A model generated the notes under the pieces. The model did not search any database and had not been told where the DNA came from. It worked only from the letters and a program-made list of their open reading frames with translations. From NCBI RefSeq assembly GCF_030209175.1, contig NZ_JARVSM010000001.1:868001-932000 (forward strand): DNA of 64,000 bases, given 5' to 3'. This document shows positions 24,151 to 33,057 of this stretch, piece after piece (the first letter of the stretch is position 1; each line of letters starts with the position of its first letter). The translations under genes and the position numbers were made by a program. Origin of the DNA: Pseudomonas sp. efr-133-TYG-5. GTDB lineage: Bacteria > Pseudomonadota > Gammaproteobacteria > Pseudomonadales > Pseudomonadaceae.

Positions 24151-24711
24151 ATGAACCCACTACTGGCCAGTCATTACCGTGAAATTCTCCTCGGTATCGG
24201 CGAGAACCCCGAGCGCGAAGGACTGCTGGACACGCCCCAGCGAGCCGCCAAAGCCATGCAGTACCTGTGTCACGGCTACGCGATGAATCTGCAGGAAATC
24301 ATCAACGGTGCGCTGTTCGAATCGACCAACGATGAAATGGTCATCGTGCGCGATATCGAGCTCTATTCCCTGTGCGAACATCATCTGCTGCCGTTCATTG
24401 GCAAGGCGCACGTGGCCTACATCCCCACCGGCCGGGTATTGGGACTGTCGAAGGTGGCGCGGGTGGTCGACATGTTCGCGCGACGCTTGCAGATCCAGGA
24501 AAACCTGACCAAACAGATCGCCGAGGCGCTGCAGCAGATCACCGATGCCGCCGGCGTGGCCGTGGTCATCGAGGCCCGGCACATGTGCATGATGATGCGC
24601 GGCGTAGAGAAGCAGAACTCGGTGATGACCTCTTCGGTGATGCTCGGCGCGTTCCGCGATTCGCCGACGACACGCCAGGAGTTCCTGCAGCTGATCCGCC
24701 GACACCGATGA
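24151..24711 (+). CDS. folE: GTP cyclohydrolase I
   Basis: This 186-residue enzyme converts GTP to 7,8-dihydroneopterin triphosphate, the first step to folate and tetrahydropterins. The zinc ligands are Cys75 and His78 in LCEHHLLPF and Cys146 in [13 protein letters not shown]; the substrate region [20 protein letters not shown] is intact. Pseudomonads usually carry more than one folE; the copy here is probably not the housekeeping one, because it heads a group with a photolyase and lies behind a putative light-controlled operator. It may provide pterin for a photoreceptor cofactor or for repair under light. The start [11 protein letters not shown] was chosen by homology; only a weak GAGA site precedes it. 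Confidence 0.92.
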   Translation: MNPLLASHYREILLGIGENPEREGLLDTPQRAAKAMQYLCHGYAMNLQEIINGALFESTNDEMVIVRDIELYSLCEHHLLPFIGKAHVAYIPTGRVLGLSKVARVVDMFARRLQIQENLTKQIAEALQQITDAAGVAVVIEARHMCMMMRGVEKQNSVMTSSVMLGAFRDSPTTRQEFLQLIRRHR

Positions 24712-24752
24712 GTTCATTGGGCGGATTTCCAGGGAAATCCACCGGGCAAACC

Positions 24753-24776
24753 TGTACAAAACTCAAATCATGTACA
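24753..24776 (+). promoter_or_regulatory. second paired TGTACA box, before the lipoprotein-SDR-photolyase genes
   Basis: Two exact TGTACAAA copies start at 24753 and 24771. The flanks match the box pair upstream of folE (CCTGTACAA and AATCATGTACAA), so one regulator probably controls both promoters. The regulator gene is not in this window. Confidence 0.65.
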
Positions 24777-24830
24777 AACCTTCATGCTAAAGCGTGTTTC
24801 GCCGTCATCCGTGGACTCAGGAGCAATGCA

Positions 24831-25373
24831 ATGACCCGTCTTCTGCTGGTATTGACCCTGCTGCTCAGTCTGTCCAGCTGTGGCAGCGTCGACGTCGGGC
24901 GCTATGCCGGCGAGCAGCCGCGCCTCGATCTGCAGCACTTCTTCAGTCAACCGGTGAAGGCCTGGGGCATGTTCCAGAAACGCTCCGGCGAAGTCGCCAA
25001 GCGTTTCGAGGTCAACATTGACAGCCGCCGTGAAGGCAATGACCTGATTCTCGACGAGCGCTTTCTCTACAGCGACGGCACCCGCCAGCGGCGAATCTGG
25101 ACGCTCACCCCGGACGGCCCCAACAGCTGGCGCGGCCGCGCCGGCGACGTGGTCGGCGAAGCCAGGGGGGAAGTGGCCGGCAATACCTTGCACTGGCGCT
25201 ACCGGCTGAACCTGGCCGTGGACGACTCCACCTATGAAATGAGCATGGATGACTGGATGTACCTGATGGACGAGGACACATTGATCAATCGCACCAGCAT
25301 GTCCAAGTTCGGTGTCGAGGTGGGTCAGGTGACCTTGTTCTTCCGCCGGCAATCCGGCGGAGCGACACCATGA
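24831..25373 (+). CDS. DUF3833 family lipoprotein
   Basis: This 180-residue exported protein has a hydrophobic signal (LLLVLTLLLSLSSC) with the lipid-anchored Cys at residue 17 and no Asp at +2, which favours the outer membrane. The body, with QHFFSQPVKAWGMFQKRSGEVAKRF, TLTPDGPNSWRGRAGDVVGEARGEV and a C-terminal MDDWMYLMDEDTLINRTSMSKFG, matches the DUF3833 family of beta-rich lipoproteins with no known function. AGGAG precedes the ATG. Its stop overlaps the next ATG by four bases, so it is translationally coupled to the SDR gene. DUF3833 genes are repeatedly found beside photolyase genes in my memory of Pseudomonas genomes, consistent with this group. Confidence 0.82.
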   Translation: MTRLLLVLTLLLSLSSCGSVDVGRYAGEQPRLDLQHFFSQPVKAWGMFQKRSGEVAKRFEVNIDSRREGNDLILDERFLYSDGTRQRRIWTLTPDGPNSWRGRAGDVVGEARGEVAGNTLHWRYRLNLAVDDSTYEMSMDDWMYLMDEDTLINRTSMSKFGVEVGQVTLFFRRQSGGATP

Positions 25374-26080
25374 GCGCCGCCTTCACCATGACCTCCCTCG
25401 GCGACGGTTATCGCGCCCTGGTGATCGGCGCCAGCGGCGCCCTCGGCGCGGCGTTTTCGCAATGGCTGGGACAGGATCCACGCTGTGCCAGCGTGCGTGA
25501 ACTGGGACGTCACAGCTTTCCGGCGCTCGACCTGGAAGTGCCGGCCAGCATCGCCGCAGCCGCCGCCGAACTGCAGGCCGAAGCGCCGTATCAATTGATC
25601 GTGCACGCGGCAGGCCTGCTGCATCGCGATGGCATCAAACCGGAAAAAAGCTATGCCGCGATCGACGCGGATGCGCTCACGGCGGTGTTTCAGGTCAACA
25701 CCCTGGGCCCGGCGCTGGTCTTGCGCCATTTCCTGCCGCTGCTGGATCCCCACGGGGCCATGGCCATGCTGTCGGCCAAGGTCGGCAGCATCGGCGATAA
25801 CCGCCTGGGCGGTTGGTACAGCTACCGCGCCTCGAAAGCCGCGCTGAACATGCTGATCAGAACCGCGGCGATCGAACTGGCCCGCAGCCGTCCGCACAGC
25901 CGCTTGCTGAGCCTTCATCCGGGGACGGTGGTGTCCCGCCTGTCGCAACCCTTTCGCGGGGCGACGGCAGCCCGCCCGGCAACCGAAGCCAGTCACCAAC
26001 TGCTGAGCCTGATCGACCGCCTGACCGCCGCCGACAGCGGTCAGTTCTTTGCTTATGACGGAGCACGCCTACCGTGGTAG
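25370..26080 (+). CDS. short-chain dehydrogenase/reductase
   Basis: This 236-residue cytoplasmic SDR has the cofactor motif VIGASGALGAAF near residue 20, the NAG-like strand VHAAGLLHRDGI, and the active-site YxxxK as YSYRASKAALN with the preceding Ser in LSAKVGSIGDN. The pattern ALDLEVPASI after the second strand fits a cofactor acceptor that does not show a clear NADP-specific Arg. The substrate is unknown. Its place between a folE-headed group and a photolyase makes a pteridine- or lipid-related reduction worth considering. The ATG overlaps the lipoprotein stop (ATGA). Confidence 0.88.
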   Translation: MSAAFTMTSLGDGYRALVIGASGALGAAFSQWLGQDPRCASVRELGRHSFPALDLEVPASIAAAAAELQAEAPYQLIVHAAGLLHRDGIKPEKSYAAIDADALTAVFQVNTLGPALVLRHFLPLLDPHGAMAMLSAKVGSIGDNRLGGWYSYRASKAALNMLIRTAAIELARSRPHSRLLSLHPGTVVSRLSQPFRGATAARPATEASHQLLSLIDRLTAADSGQFFAYDGARLPW

Positions 26081-26094
26081 GCCAGGAGTGAACG

Positions 26095-26397
26095 ATGAAC
26101 CTGCAAGCCCTGACCCAACGCGCCGCCAACAGCGAGGTGCGCGAACTGGAACTGCTGTCGCTGGAGGGCGGTTTCTATCTGGCCCGGATCCGTCTCGATC
26201 ACGGCCAGTTCACATTGCTCGACGATGCCGCGAAGCCGCTGCACCTGCGCTCGATCAATCACCTGCGCGACTTGTTGCAACTGGTCGCGCCCTTCCCCTG
26301 CGTGCTGGTGCAGCAATGTGTGCACGACGAAATGTGCGGCAGGAGCGCAGGCCCCGTCGAGGAGCTGCGCATTCCTTTTTCGCTGGCAGCGCATTGA
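26095..26397 (+). CDS. small DUF6482-like protein
   Basis: This 100-residue cytoplasmic protein contains SLEGGFYLARIRLD, PLHLRSINHLRDLLQ and VQQCVHDEMCG, a pattern I associate with Pseudomonas DUF6482 proteins; no function is known to me. CAGGAG lies upstream of the ATG, 14 bases after the SDR stop, and the photolyase gene begins 29 bases after its own stop, so it is an internal gene of the operon. Confidence 0.72.
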   Translation: MNLQALTQRAANSEVRELELLSLEGGFYLARIRLDHGQFTLLDDAAKPLHLRSINHLRDLLQLVAPFPCVLVQQCVHDEMCGRSAGPVEELRIPFSLAAH

Positions 26398-26425
26398 TGC
26401 GCCGTTCGACGCCGGGTGCCGTTGC

Positions 26426-27964
26426 ATGAACCAGGTTCGCCGTCTCTGCCTGGTCCTGGGCGACCAGTTGTCCTTCGACCTCGCCTCGTTGCAGGGGCTC
26501 GACCAGGCGCGCGACACGCTGCTGCTGGTCGAGGTCATGGAGGAAGCCAGTCACGTTGCCCATCATCCGCAGAAGATTGCGCTGATTTTCAGCGCCATGC
26601 GCCACTTTGCCCAGGCCCTGCAGGCACAAGGTCTGCGCGTGCAGTACGTCAGCCTCGACGATCCGCAGAACAGCGGTTCGGTGCCGGGCGAGCTGCGGCG
26701 CTGGCAGGCCGCCCTGCAGGCTGAGGAAGTTCACGTCACCGAGTGCGGCGACTGGCGTCTGGAGCAATCACTGAAAGATTGTGGCTTGACCATCACCTGG
26801 CATGCCGACCAGCGCTTCCTCTGCAGCCGCCACGAATTCCGCGCCTGGGCCGCGGGGAAAAAGCAGCTGCGCATGGAGTTCTTCTACCGCGAGATGCGCC
26901 GCAAAAGCGGCCTGCTGCTCAATGGCGACGGCACCCCGGTAGGCGGTGCATGGAATTTCGATGCGCAGAACCGCAAGGCCTTGCCCAAGAACACCAAGGC
27001 GCCCTACCCGCTGCGTTTCGCCAACGATGCGATCACCGGCGCAGTGCTCGACCTGGTGCGCGAGCGCTTCGCCAGCCACTACGGCACGCTGGATGATTTC
27101 AATTACCCGGTGACTCACGCCGATGCCCAGGCGCTGTGGGCGCACTTCCTGGACTATGGCCTGGCCGGCTTCGGCGACTATCAGGACGCCATGGCCAGTG
27201 ACGAGCCGTTCCTGTTTCATGCGCGGATCAGCGCCGCCCTGAACATCGGCCTGCTCGATCTGCGGCAGCTGTGCAGCGATGTGGAGGCGGCCTACTGGTC
27301 TGGCAGCATCGCCTTGAATGCGGCCGAAGGTTTCATCCGCCAACTGATCGGCTGGCGCGAGTACGTGCGCGGCGTGTACTGGCTGAAAATGCCCGACTAC
27401 GCCAGCGGCAACGCATTCGGCAACCAGCGCGGGCTGCCCGAGTTCTACTGGACCGGCGCCACGCAGATGAACTGCATGCGCCAGGCCATCGGGCAAAGCC
27501 TCAGACACGCTTACGCGCACCACATCCAGCGGTTGATGGTCACCGGCAACTTCGCCCTGTTGGCCGGGATTGCGCCGAGCCAGATCTGCGAGTGGTACCT
27601 GGCGATCTACATGGACGCATTCGACTGGGTCGAGCTGCCCAATACCCTGGGCATGGTCATGCACGCCGATGGCGGTTATCTCGGCTCCAAGCCGTATTGC
27701 GCCAGCGGCCAGTATATCAATCGCATGTCCGACTACTGCCGCGACTGCACTTACAACGTGCGGGAAAGCAGCAGCGATGAGGCCTGTCCGTTCAATGCAC
27801 TGTACTGGCATTTCCTCATGCGCCACGGCGAGCTGCTGCGGCGCAATCAGCGCATGGGCATGATGTACAAGAACCTCGACCGCATGCCGCCCGCCAAGCA
27901 ACAGGCACTCTGGCAACGCGGCGAAGCGCTGTTGGCGCGGCTGGATGCCGGCGAGTCGATCTGA
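26426..27964 (+). CDS. phrB: FeS-containing (6-4) photolyase / cryptochrome of the FeS-BCP class
   Basis: This 512-residue flavoprotein repairs (6-4) photoproducts with blue light or acts as a blue-light receptor. It belongs to the bacterial PhrB/CryB class: the four cysteines Cys350 (QMNCMRQ), Cys438 and Cys441 (DYCRDC) and Cys454 (EACPFN) fit a [4Fe-4S] cluster and, as I recall, have the same numbering as in Agrobacterium PhrB. That agreement also supports the chosen ATG, although no clear ribosome site precedes it. Other class blocks are LVLGDQLSFDL at the N-terminus, MEFFYREMRRK and MVTGNFALLAGI near the FAD site. The class carries FAD and 6,7-dimethyl-8-ribityllumazine. It is the last gene of the putative light-induced group. 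Confidence 0.93.
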   Translation: MNQVRRLCLVLGDQLSFDLASLQGLDQARDTLLLVEVMEEASHVAHHPQKIALIFSAMRHFAQALQAQGLRVQYVSLDDPQNSGSVPGELRRWQAALQAEEVHVTECGDWRLEQSLKDCGLTITWHADQRFLCSRHEFRAWAAGKKQLRMEFFYREMRRKSGLLLNGDGTPVGGAWNFDAQNRKALPKNTKAPYPLRFANDAITGAVLDLVRERFASHYGTLDDFNYPVTHADAQALWAHFLDYGLAGFGDYQDAMASDEPFLFHARISAALNIGLLDLRQLCSDVEAAYWSGSIALNAAEGFIRQLIGWREYVRGVYWLKMPDYASGNAFGNQRGLPEFYWTGATQMNCMRQAIGQSLRHAYAHHIQRLMVTGNFALLAGIAPSQICEWYLAIYMDAFDWVELPNTLGMVMHADGGYLGSKPYCASGQYINRMSDYCRDCTYNVRESSSDEACPFNALYWHFLMRHGELLRRNQRMGMMYKNLDRMPPAKQQALWQRGEALLARLDAGESI

Positions 27965-28084
27965 GCGAGCGCTCGCAAGGCGGACGGGTTGCGCAGAACC
28001 GTTCAGTCAGGGCCGTTACCGGGTGCAACTTAAGCGCGCCGCACCGTGTCAATGGATGGCACCAGAGCGCTAAACATATATTGA

Positions 28085-31078
28085 ATGAGCAAGACCACAA
28101 CAATTCATAAGGCAGGCGTGGTGAAGACCCTGAAACAGCTGACTCGCGAGGCATTAGAAGCCGAGGTCCTCCGTCTGCGCCTGGCACTTGCAGACGCCAC
28201 GGCCACGGCGCAGCCGGATGGCGCGCAAGACATGGCCGCGCAACTCGCCGCCAGCCGCACGGCGCTCGCCCGCAGCGAGGCCCGGCAACGGGCGATCTTC
28301 GATGGCGCAGTGGATTTCGCCATGGTCGTCACCGACCCGAGCGGCAACATCACCGATTGGAATCGTGGCGCGGTGAATGTCATGGGCTGGACCGCCGAGG
28401 AAATCCGCGGCCACAGCGCCGCGTGCTTTTTCACCCCCGAGGACCGTGCCGCCGGCCGCGTCGAGCAGGAGATGCAACGCGCCCTGCTCGAGGGCCGCGC
28501 CTGCGATGAACGCTGGCACGTGCGCAAGGACGGCCAGCGGTTCTGGGCGTCCGGCGAACTGATGCCGCTGTACGCCGACGATCACAGTCATCTGGGCTTC
28601 GTGAAAATCCTCCGCGACCGCACCAGCGAACACCTGGCCGGGCGCGAAATCGTCGAAACCCGCGAACGCTACCGCCTCGCCGTCAAGGCCACCAGCGATG
28701 CCGTCTGGGACTGGGACCTGACGAACAACCAGATTGTCTGGAATGACGCGCTCGAACAGGCCTACGGCTACCCGTTGGCGAGCGTCGATGCCAGCGGCGA
28801 CTGGCGCTTTGCGCAGATCCATGCGCAGGATCGTGCGCGTGTCGAAAGCTCGATCCGCGCGGCCATCGACGGCGTCGGTACGACCTGGAGCGCGGAGTAC
28901 CGCTTCCGCTGCCAGGACAACTCCTACGCCGAAGTGCTGGATCGCGGCCACGTAATCCGCAATGCCGAAGGCCGCGCCGAGCGCATGATCGGCGCAATGC
29001 TCGACCTGACTCGCTCACGCAGCGCCGAAACCGCCCTGCGGCAGAGCGAGGAGCGTTTCAGCACGATCCTGGAAACCATCGAATCGGCGTTTGCCATCGT
29101 CAAAGTCAAATTCGATGCCGACGACCGCCCGGTGGACTATTTCTTCGTCGAGGCCAACCCGGCATTCGAACGTCAGTGCGGCGTCAACCTGCGGGGCAAA
29201 TGGGTCACCGAATTCGCCCCCAATCTGGAGCGCTTCTGGTTCGAGACCTACGGCCATGTGGCCAAGACCGGCGAGCCGGCGAACTTCGAAAACTACGCCA
29301 ATACCTTTGAACGCTGGTTCGATGTTCGCGCCGTGCGTGTCGGCGACCCGGCCGACCGGCAGATCGCGATCCTGTTCAACGATGTCACCGAACGCCGCGA
29401 CGCCCAGGAACGCCTGCTGACCAGTGAGGCCGTGGCGCGGGAAAACATCGAGCGCGTACAACTGGCCCTCGCGGCCGGGGCCATTATCGGCACCTGGCAC
29501 TGGGACTTGCCGACCGATCGCTTCGCCGTCGACGAAGCCTTTGCCAGGGTCTTCGACCTGGATCCGGCCCTGGGTCGTGAGGGCCTGAGCCTGGAGCAAG
29601 TGATGGCAACCGTGCACCGCGACGATCGCGACGGTCTGACCGTCGCCATCAATGAAGCCATTGCCCGCGGCGGGGCCTATTCCCATCAGTACCGCGTGCG
29701 CCGCGCCGACGGAAACTATCAATGGATCGAGGCCAACGGGCGGGTCGAGTGCGACGCCGACGGCACCCCGCGGCGCTTTCCCGGCGTGCTCATCGACGTT
29801 GAAGAGCGGCGCAATGTCGAGGCCGAACGCGACCGCGCCATCGCCGCCCTGCGCGCGCTCAACGACACCCTGGAGCAGCGCGTCTCGGCACGCACCGCCG
29901 AGCTGATGCAGGCCGAGGAAAAACTGCGCCAGTCGCAGAAGATGGAAGCGGTCGGCCAACTCACCGGCGGCCTCGCCCACGACTTCAACAATCTCCTGGC
30001 CGGGATCTCCGGTGCCCTGGAATTGATGGGCACGCGCATCGCCCAGGGCCGCTTGCAGGACGTCGACAAATACATGGCCACCGCCCAGGGCGCCGCCAAG
30101 CGCGCCGCGGCCCTGACCCATCGCCTGCTGGCGTTCTCGCGTCGGCAGACGCTCGACCCACGCCCGACCGACGTCAACTCGCTGATGATCGGCATGACCG
30201 AGCTGATCCAGCGCACGGTGGGCCCGAGCATCCTGGTCGAGACGATCGGTGCGGCGAATCTCTGGCCGGCGCTGGTCGATGCCAGCCAACTGGAAAACGC
30301 CCTGCTCAATCTGTGTATCAATGCCCGTGATGCAATGCCCGACGGCGGGCGGATTACCATCGAAACGGCTAATCGCAGCATTGCGCCCGAATCGGCCCAG
30401 GCGCTGGACATGCCCGCCGGGCAATACCTGTGCCTGTGCGTGACAGACACCGGCACCGGCATGACCGCCGATGTCATCGCCAAGGCCTTTGACCCGTTTT
30501 TCACCACCAAGCCGCTCGGCCAGGGCACGGGATTGGGCCTGTCGATGATCTACGGGTTCGCCAAGCAGTCCGGCGGTCAGGTGCGCGTCTACTCGGAAGT
30601 CGGCCAGGGCACCACCATGTGCATCTATCTGCCGCGCTACGCCGGCAGCGCCGTGCAGAACAACGACGACCAGGCGAACGTTGCAGCGCCGTTTCCCAAG
30701 GCCGGCGAAACCATCCTGCTGGTCGACGACGAACCGACCGTGCGCGTCCTGTTGTCGGAGGTGCTCAGCGAACTGGGCTACACCGTCATCGAAGCGGCGG
30801 ACAGCGTCGCCGGCCTGCAGGCGTTACGCTCGAACACCCACATCGATCTGCTGATTACCGATGTCGGCCTGCCGGGAGGCATGAACGGCCGGCAGATGGC
30901 CGACGCCGGCCGCGAAATCCGTCCGAACCTGAAGACGCTGTTCATCACCGGCTACGCCGAAAACGCCGTGATCGGCGCCGGCCAGCTCGGCCCGGGGATG
31001 CAGGTGCTGACCAAGCCGTTTGCAGTCGACACACTGGTGGCGCGGGTCAGTGACTTGATGTCTGTCCGGACCGATTAA
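28085..31078 (+). CDS. multi-PAS hybrid histidine kinase with C-terminal receiver
   Basis: This 997-residue protein has no membrane segment. In order it shows a coiled N-terminus, four PAS/PAC modules (about 70-190, 195-320, 325-445, 455-580; for example FAMVVTDPSGNITDWNRGAVNVMGW and HQYRVRRADGNYQWIEANGRV), a short coiled linker, the HisKA box with His632 in GGLAHDFNNLLAGI, the ATPase domain (NLCINARDAM, DTGTGM, GQGTGLGLSMIYG), and a receiver with LLVDDEP and acceptor Asp926 in LLITDVGLPGG. It is an HWE-unrelated, GGLAHDFNN-type kinase common in Pseudomonas. It is encoded 120 bases after the photolyase gene but I see no flavin-binding LOV Cys motif in the PAS domains, so light sensing is not supported. 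The start has a weak ribosome site; a GTG about ten codons in is possible. Confidence 0.9.
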   Translation: MSKTTTIHKAGVVKTLKQLTREALEAEVLRLRLALADATATAQPDGAQDMAAQLAASRTALARSEARQRAIFDGAVDFAMVVTDPSGNITDWNRGAVNVMGWTAEEIRGHSAACFFTPEDRAAGRVEQEMQRALLEGRACDERWHVRKDGQRFWASGELMPLYADDHSHLGFVKILRDRTSEHLAGREIVETRERYRLAVKATSDAVWDWDLTNNQIVWNDALEQAYGYPLASVDASGDWRFAQIHAQDRARVESSIRAAIDGVGTTWSAEYRFRCQDNSYAEVLDRGHVIRNAEGRAERMIGAMLDLTRSRSAETALRQSEERFSTILETIESAFAIVKVKFDADDRPVDYFFVEANPAFERQCGVNLRGKWVTEFAPNLERFWFETYGHVAKTGEPANFENYANTFERWFDVRAVRVGDPADRQIAILFNDVTERRDAQERLLTSEAVARENIERVQLALAAGAIIGTWHWDLPTDRFAVDEAFARVFDLDPALGREGLSLEQVMATVHRDDRDGLTVAINEAIARGGAYSHQYRVRRADGNYQWIEANGRVECDADGTPRRFPGVLIDVEERRNVEAERDRAIAALRALNDTLEQRVSARTAELMQAEEKLRQSQKMEAVGQLTGGLAHDFNNLLAGISGALELMGTRIAQGRLQDVDKYMATAQGAAKRAAALTHRLLAFSRRQTLDPRPTDVNSLMIGMTELIQRTVGPSILVETIGAANLWPALVDASQLENALLNLCINARDAMPDGGRITIETANRSIAPESAQALDMPAGQYLCLCVTDTGTGMTADVIAKAFDPFFTTKPLGQGTGLGLSMIYGFAKQSGGQVRVYSEVGQGTTMCIYLPRYAGSAVQNNDDQANVAAPFPKAGETILLVDDEPTVRVLLSEVLSELGYTVIEAADSVAGLQALRSNTHIDLLITDVGLPGGMNGRQMADAGREIRPNLKTLFITGYAENAVIGAGQLGPGMQVLTKPFAVDTLVARVSDLMSVRTD

Positions 31079-31182
31079 ATAGGCGTAGATGCGGGTGGAC
31101 AGGCTAACGCCACTTTGACTTGAGCGCCTTTGCCAGAAACGTGCCCTATGGCATAGTGCCATTTTGCTATCGGTTCTCTTCT

Positions 31183-31890
31183 ATGGAATTCAAGAAAAGT
31201 CGAGAGGCTTATGCCTATCCAACGGTAGGCCTGCGCGGCACTGTCGCACAACACGCTCACACTGCCTTTGCCACGTCTTCGCAGTTGGACCACTACCATC
31301 ACCAGTTGCTGCGTTCAAACGAAGACGACTGCGTGCTGATGGGTTACTTGAGCGTCCTCTATTGGGGCCATTACGCGGGTTCCAACGGCCGTACCAACGC
31401 TGCTCGTGCCCTGTCCAAGGTGCGCACCGCTATCAACGGAGCCAACTTTTTGCATCGCGGCCAGCCCCGTCGTCGGCGGGGGCTGGTGGACTTCGCACCG
31501 GGTGAGGCCGTCGGCTTGATTCGCCAGGCAATACGATTGGTCGATGCAGGGGATTTTGCCGGCGCGATACGTGTTCTGTGTGGATTGCCGCAACTGCAGT
31601 TTGCTTTTGCATCCAAAGTGGTTGCGTTTCTCGCACCTGACAAATGCGGCGTCATCGACTCGGTCATTGCCCGGAAATTCACTCAATACGGATTCAAACT
31701 TCGCGCAGGCTACGTCAGCCTGGTGAAGGAGAATTTCGAACATTACCAACGGTATTGCATTGCGCTGTCGACCAACGCCAGCCAGCGCAATGAGAAGGGT
31801 GAAGGGTCATACTGGCGGGACCGCAATGGACAGGCATTCCCTTGGCGCGCCATCGACGTCGAACGTGCGATGTATAGCCTCCAGCAGTAA
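31183..31890 (+). CDS. uncharacterised protein with possible OGG/HhH-GPD-like glycosylase fold
   Basis: This 235-residue cytoplasmic protein is distinctly less GC-rich than its neighbours. The stretch QFAFASKVVAFLAPDKCGVIDSVIARKF resembles the helix-hairpin-helix/GPD segment of OGG-type DNA glycosylases, in which a Lys (here Lys145) and a following Asp (here Asp159) are catalytic; the spacing of 14 is shorter than in human OGG1. An alpha-helical, basic middle part (RGQPRRRRGLVDF) and LRAGYVSLVKENFEHYQRYC add to this. The start MEFKKSREAY is the likeliest; no strong ribosome site is seen. It has no partner gene, and the 230-bp AT-richer stretch after it suggests local acquisition. The fold assignment is tentative. 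Confidence 0.6.
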   Translation: MEFKKSREAYAYPTVGLRGTVAQHAHTAFATSSQLDHYHHQLLRSNEDDCVLMGYLSVLYWGHYAGSNGRTNAARALSKVRTAINGANFLHRGQPRRRRGLVDFAPGEAVGLIRQAIRLVDAGDFAGAIRVLCGLPQLQFAFASKVVAFLAPDKCGVIDSVIARKFTQYGFKLRAGYVSLVKENFEHYQRYCIALSTNASQRNEKGEGSYWRDRNGQAFPWRAIDVERAMYSLQQ

Positions 31891-32124
31891 CCGGGTCGGG
31901 AAAGACTTCTGGCTAAGTCTATTGACTGCCATATCCTGTTTGCTGACCTGAAGTTGGAGGCAAAACCAGAGCAGAAAATTTTTGCGCGCTCCCCGAATCA
32001 CAAGAACAAAAGCGCAGCAATGGGCCATGGCTTGTGGCGCCGAGACTTAACCCCTGCTGCCACTTTTCAAAGCATTCAAGCCTTCGAGCAGACCGCACGG
32101 CCTTCCTGACCGGCAACGGCGGCT

Positions 32125-32841
32125 TCAAGCCGTTTTGCGTGCCAGCCAGGCGCTCCAGAACAGGCTGCTGAAAAAACGTGTGGCGTCGCCGAATCCGCTG
32201 TCATGCAACAGCTGTTGCACCACCGCCTCGGAATGCGGCGGATCCGCGCCCTGAAGGATTTTGCCGAGCTTGGCCTGTACCTCATCGGCACTGGCGCCAT
32301 GTTGTCGCCAGCGTTGCCCCCAGGCCGCCAGCAGCAACGGCTGGCTGGCGTAGGCGTATTGATTGCCCGCCACAATCAGCGGCGCACCCGGTTTGAGCCG
32401 CGTGTTGATCGAGTGCAGAATTTGCCGCTTGGCGACATCCCCTTCGAGATGATGCAGCACGCCAATCAAGGTCGCGGCATCGAAAGACGCGCTTGCCGCC
32501 AGGTCTTCGAGATGGCCGTGGTGAATGACGGTACGTTCGAGCAAGTGGTGCGCTTGCAATTGCGCTCTGGCCGCGTCGAGCATGGCGGCGGACGGATCGA
32601 CAGCGGTGAAGAGCCAGTGCGGTTCAAGCGCGGCCATCGCAATGATTTCCTGCGCCGTGCCACCGGCGCCAACGACGAGTATCTGCGCCGCAGATGCCGG
32701 CTCCAGGCTCGCCGCCAGCATGCACGCGGCGAGGTCCTGGCAGGCGTCATAACCCGCCAGCGCGATACGGCTTTGACGGCCATACTCAGCGGCGCGGGCG
32801 TCGTCGAATTTGTCAGCAGCGTTGAGTGCGGATGATTTCAA
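32125..32841 (-). CDS. class I SAM-dependent methyltransferase
   Basis: This 238-residue cytoplasmic enzyme shows the Rossmann SAM site ILVVGAGGTAQEI (motif I), VDPSAAMLDAARAQL (motif II, acidic residue) and LIGVLHHLEG (motif IV), followed by LKPGAPLIVAG. The overall pattern is that of small-molecule or tRNA-type methyltransferases; the substrate is unknown. The start is a TTG with GGAG eight bases upstream; no in-frame ATG is near. It is transcribed alone and converges on the lower-GC orphan gene. Confidence 0.85.
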   Translation of the reverse strand: MKSSALNAADKFDDARAAEYGRQSRIALAGYDACQDLAACMLAASLEPASAAQILVVGAGGTAQEIIAMAALEPHWLFTAVDPSAAMLDAARAQLQAHHLLERTVIHHGHLEDLAASASFDAATLIGVLHHLEGDVAKRQILHSINTRLKPGAPLIVAGNQYAYASQPLLLAAWGQRWRQHGASADEVQAKLGKILQGADPPHSEAVVQQLLHDSGFGDATRFFSSLFWSAWLARKTA

Positions 32842-33057
32842 GGCGATTCTCCATGGCCTGAAATCAAGCTACGCCAGCCTCTACAATAAGAAAAATTCAT
32901 TAATTTTATTTACTGCATTCCCATCAGGAATGCGACAGCGCAACGCAATTGAAAAAAATCCGCAGATCCAGCGGACTTTTCCGCGCACCCGGCATCGAAC
33001 CTTGAGACTGCAATGGGCGTTGCCCACCCGCGAGCCGGCCTCGGCCAAGGACTGACG

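Noticed and set aside
28085..31078. The PAS hybrid kinase as a light sensor for the photolyase genes.
   Set aside because: No LOV-type Cys motif or bilin/phytochrome domain is visible; adjacency alone is not enough.
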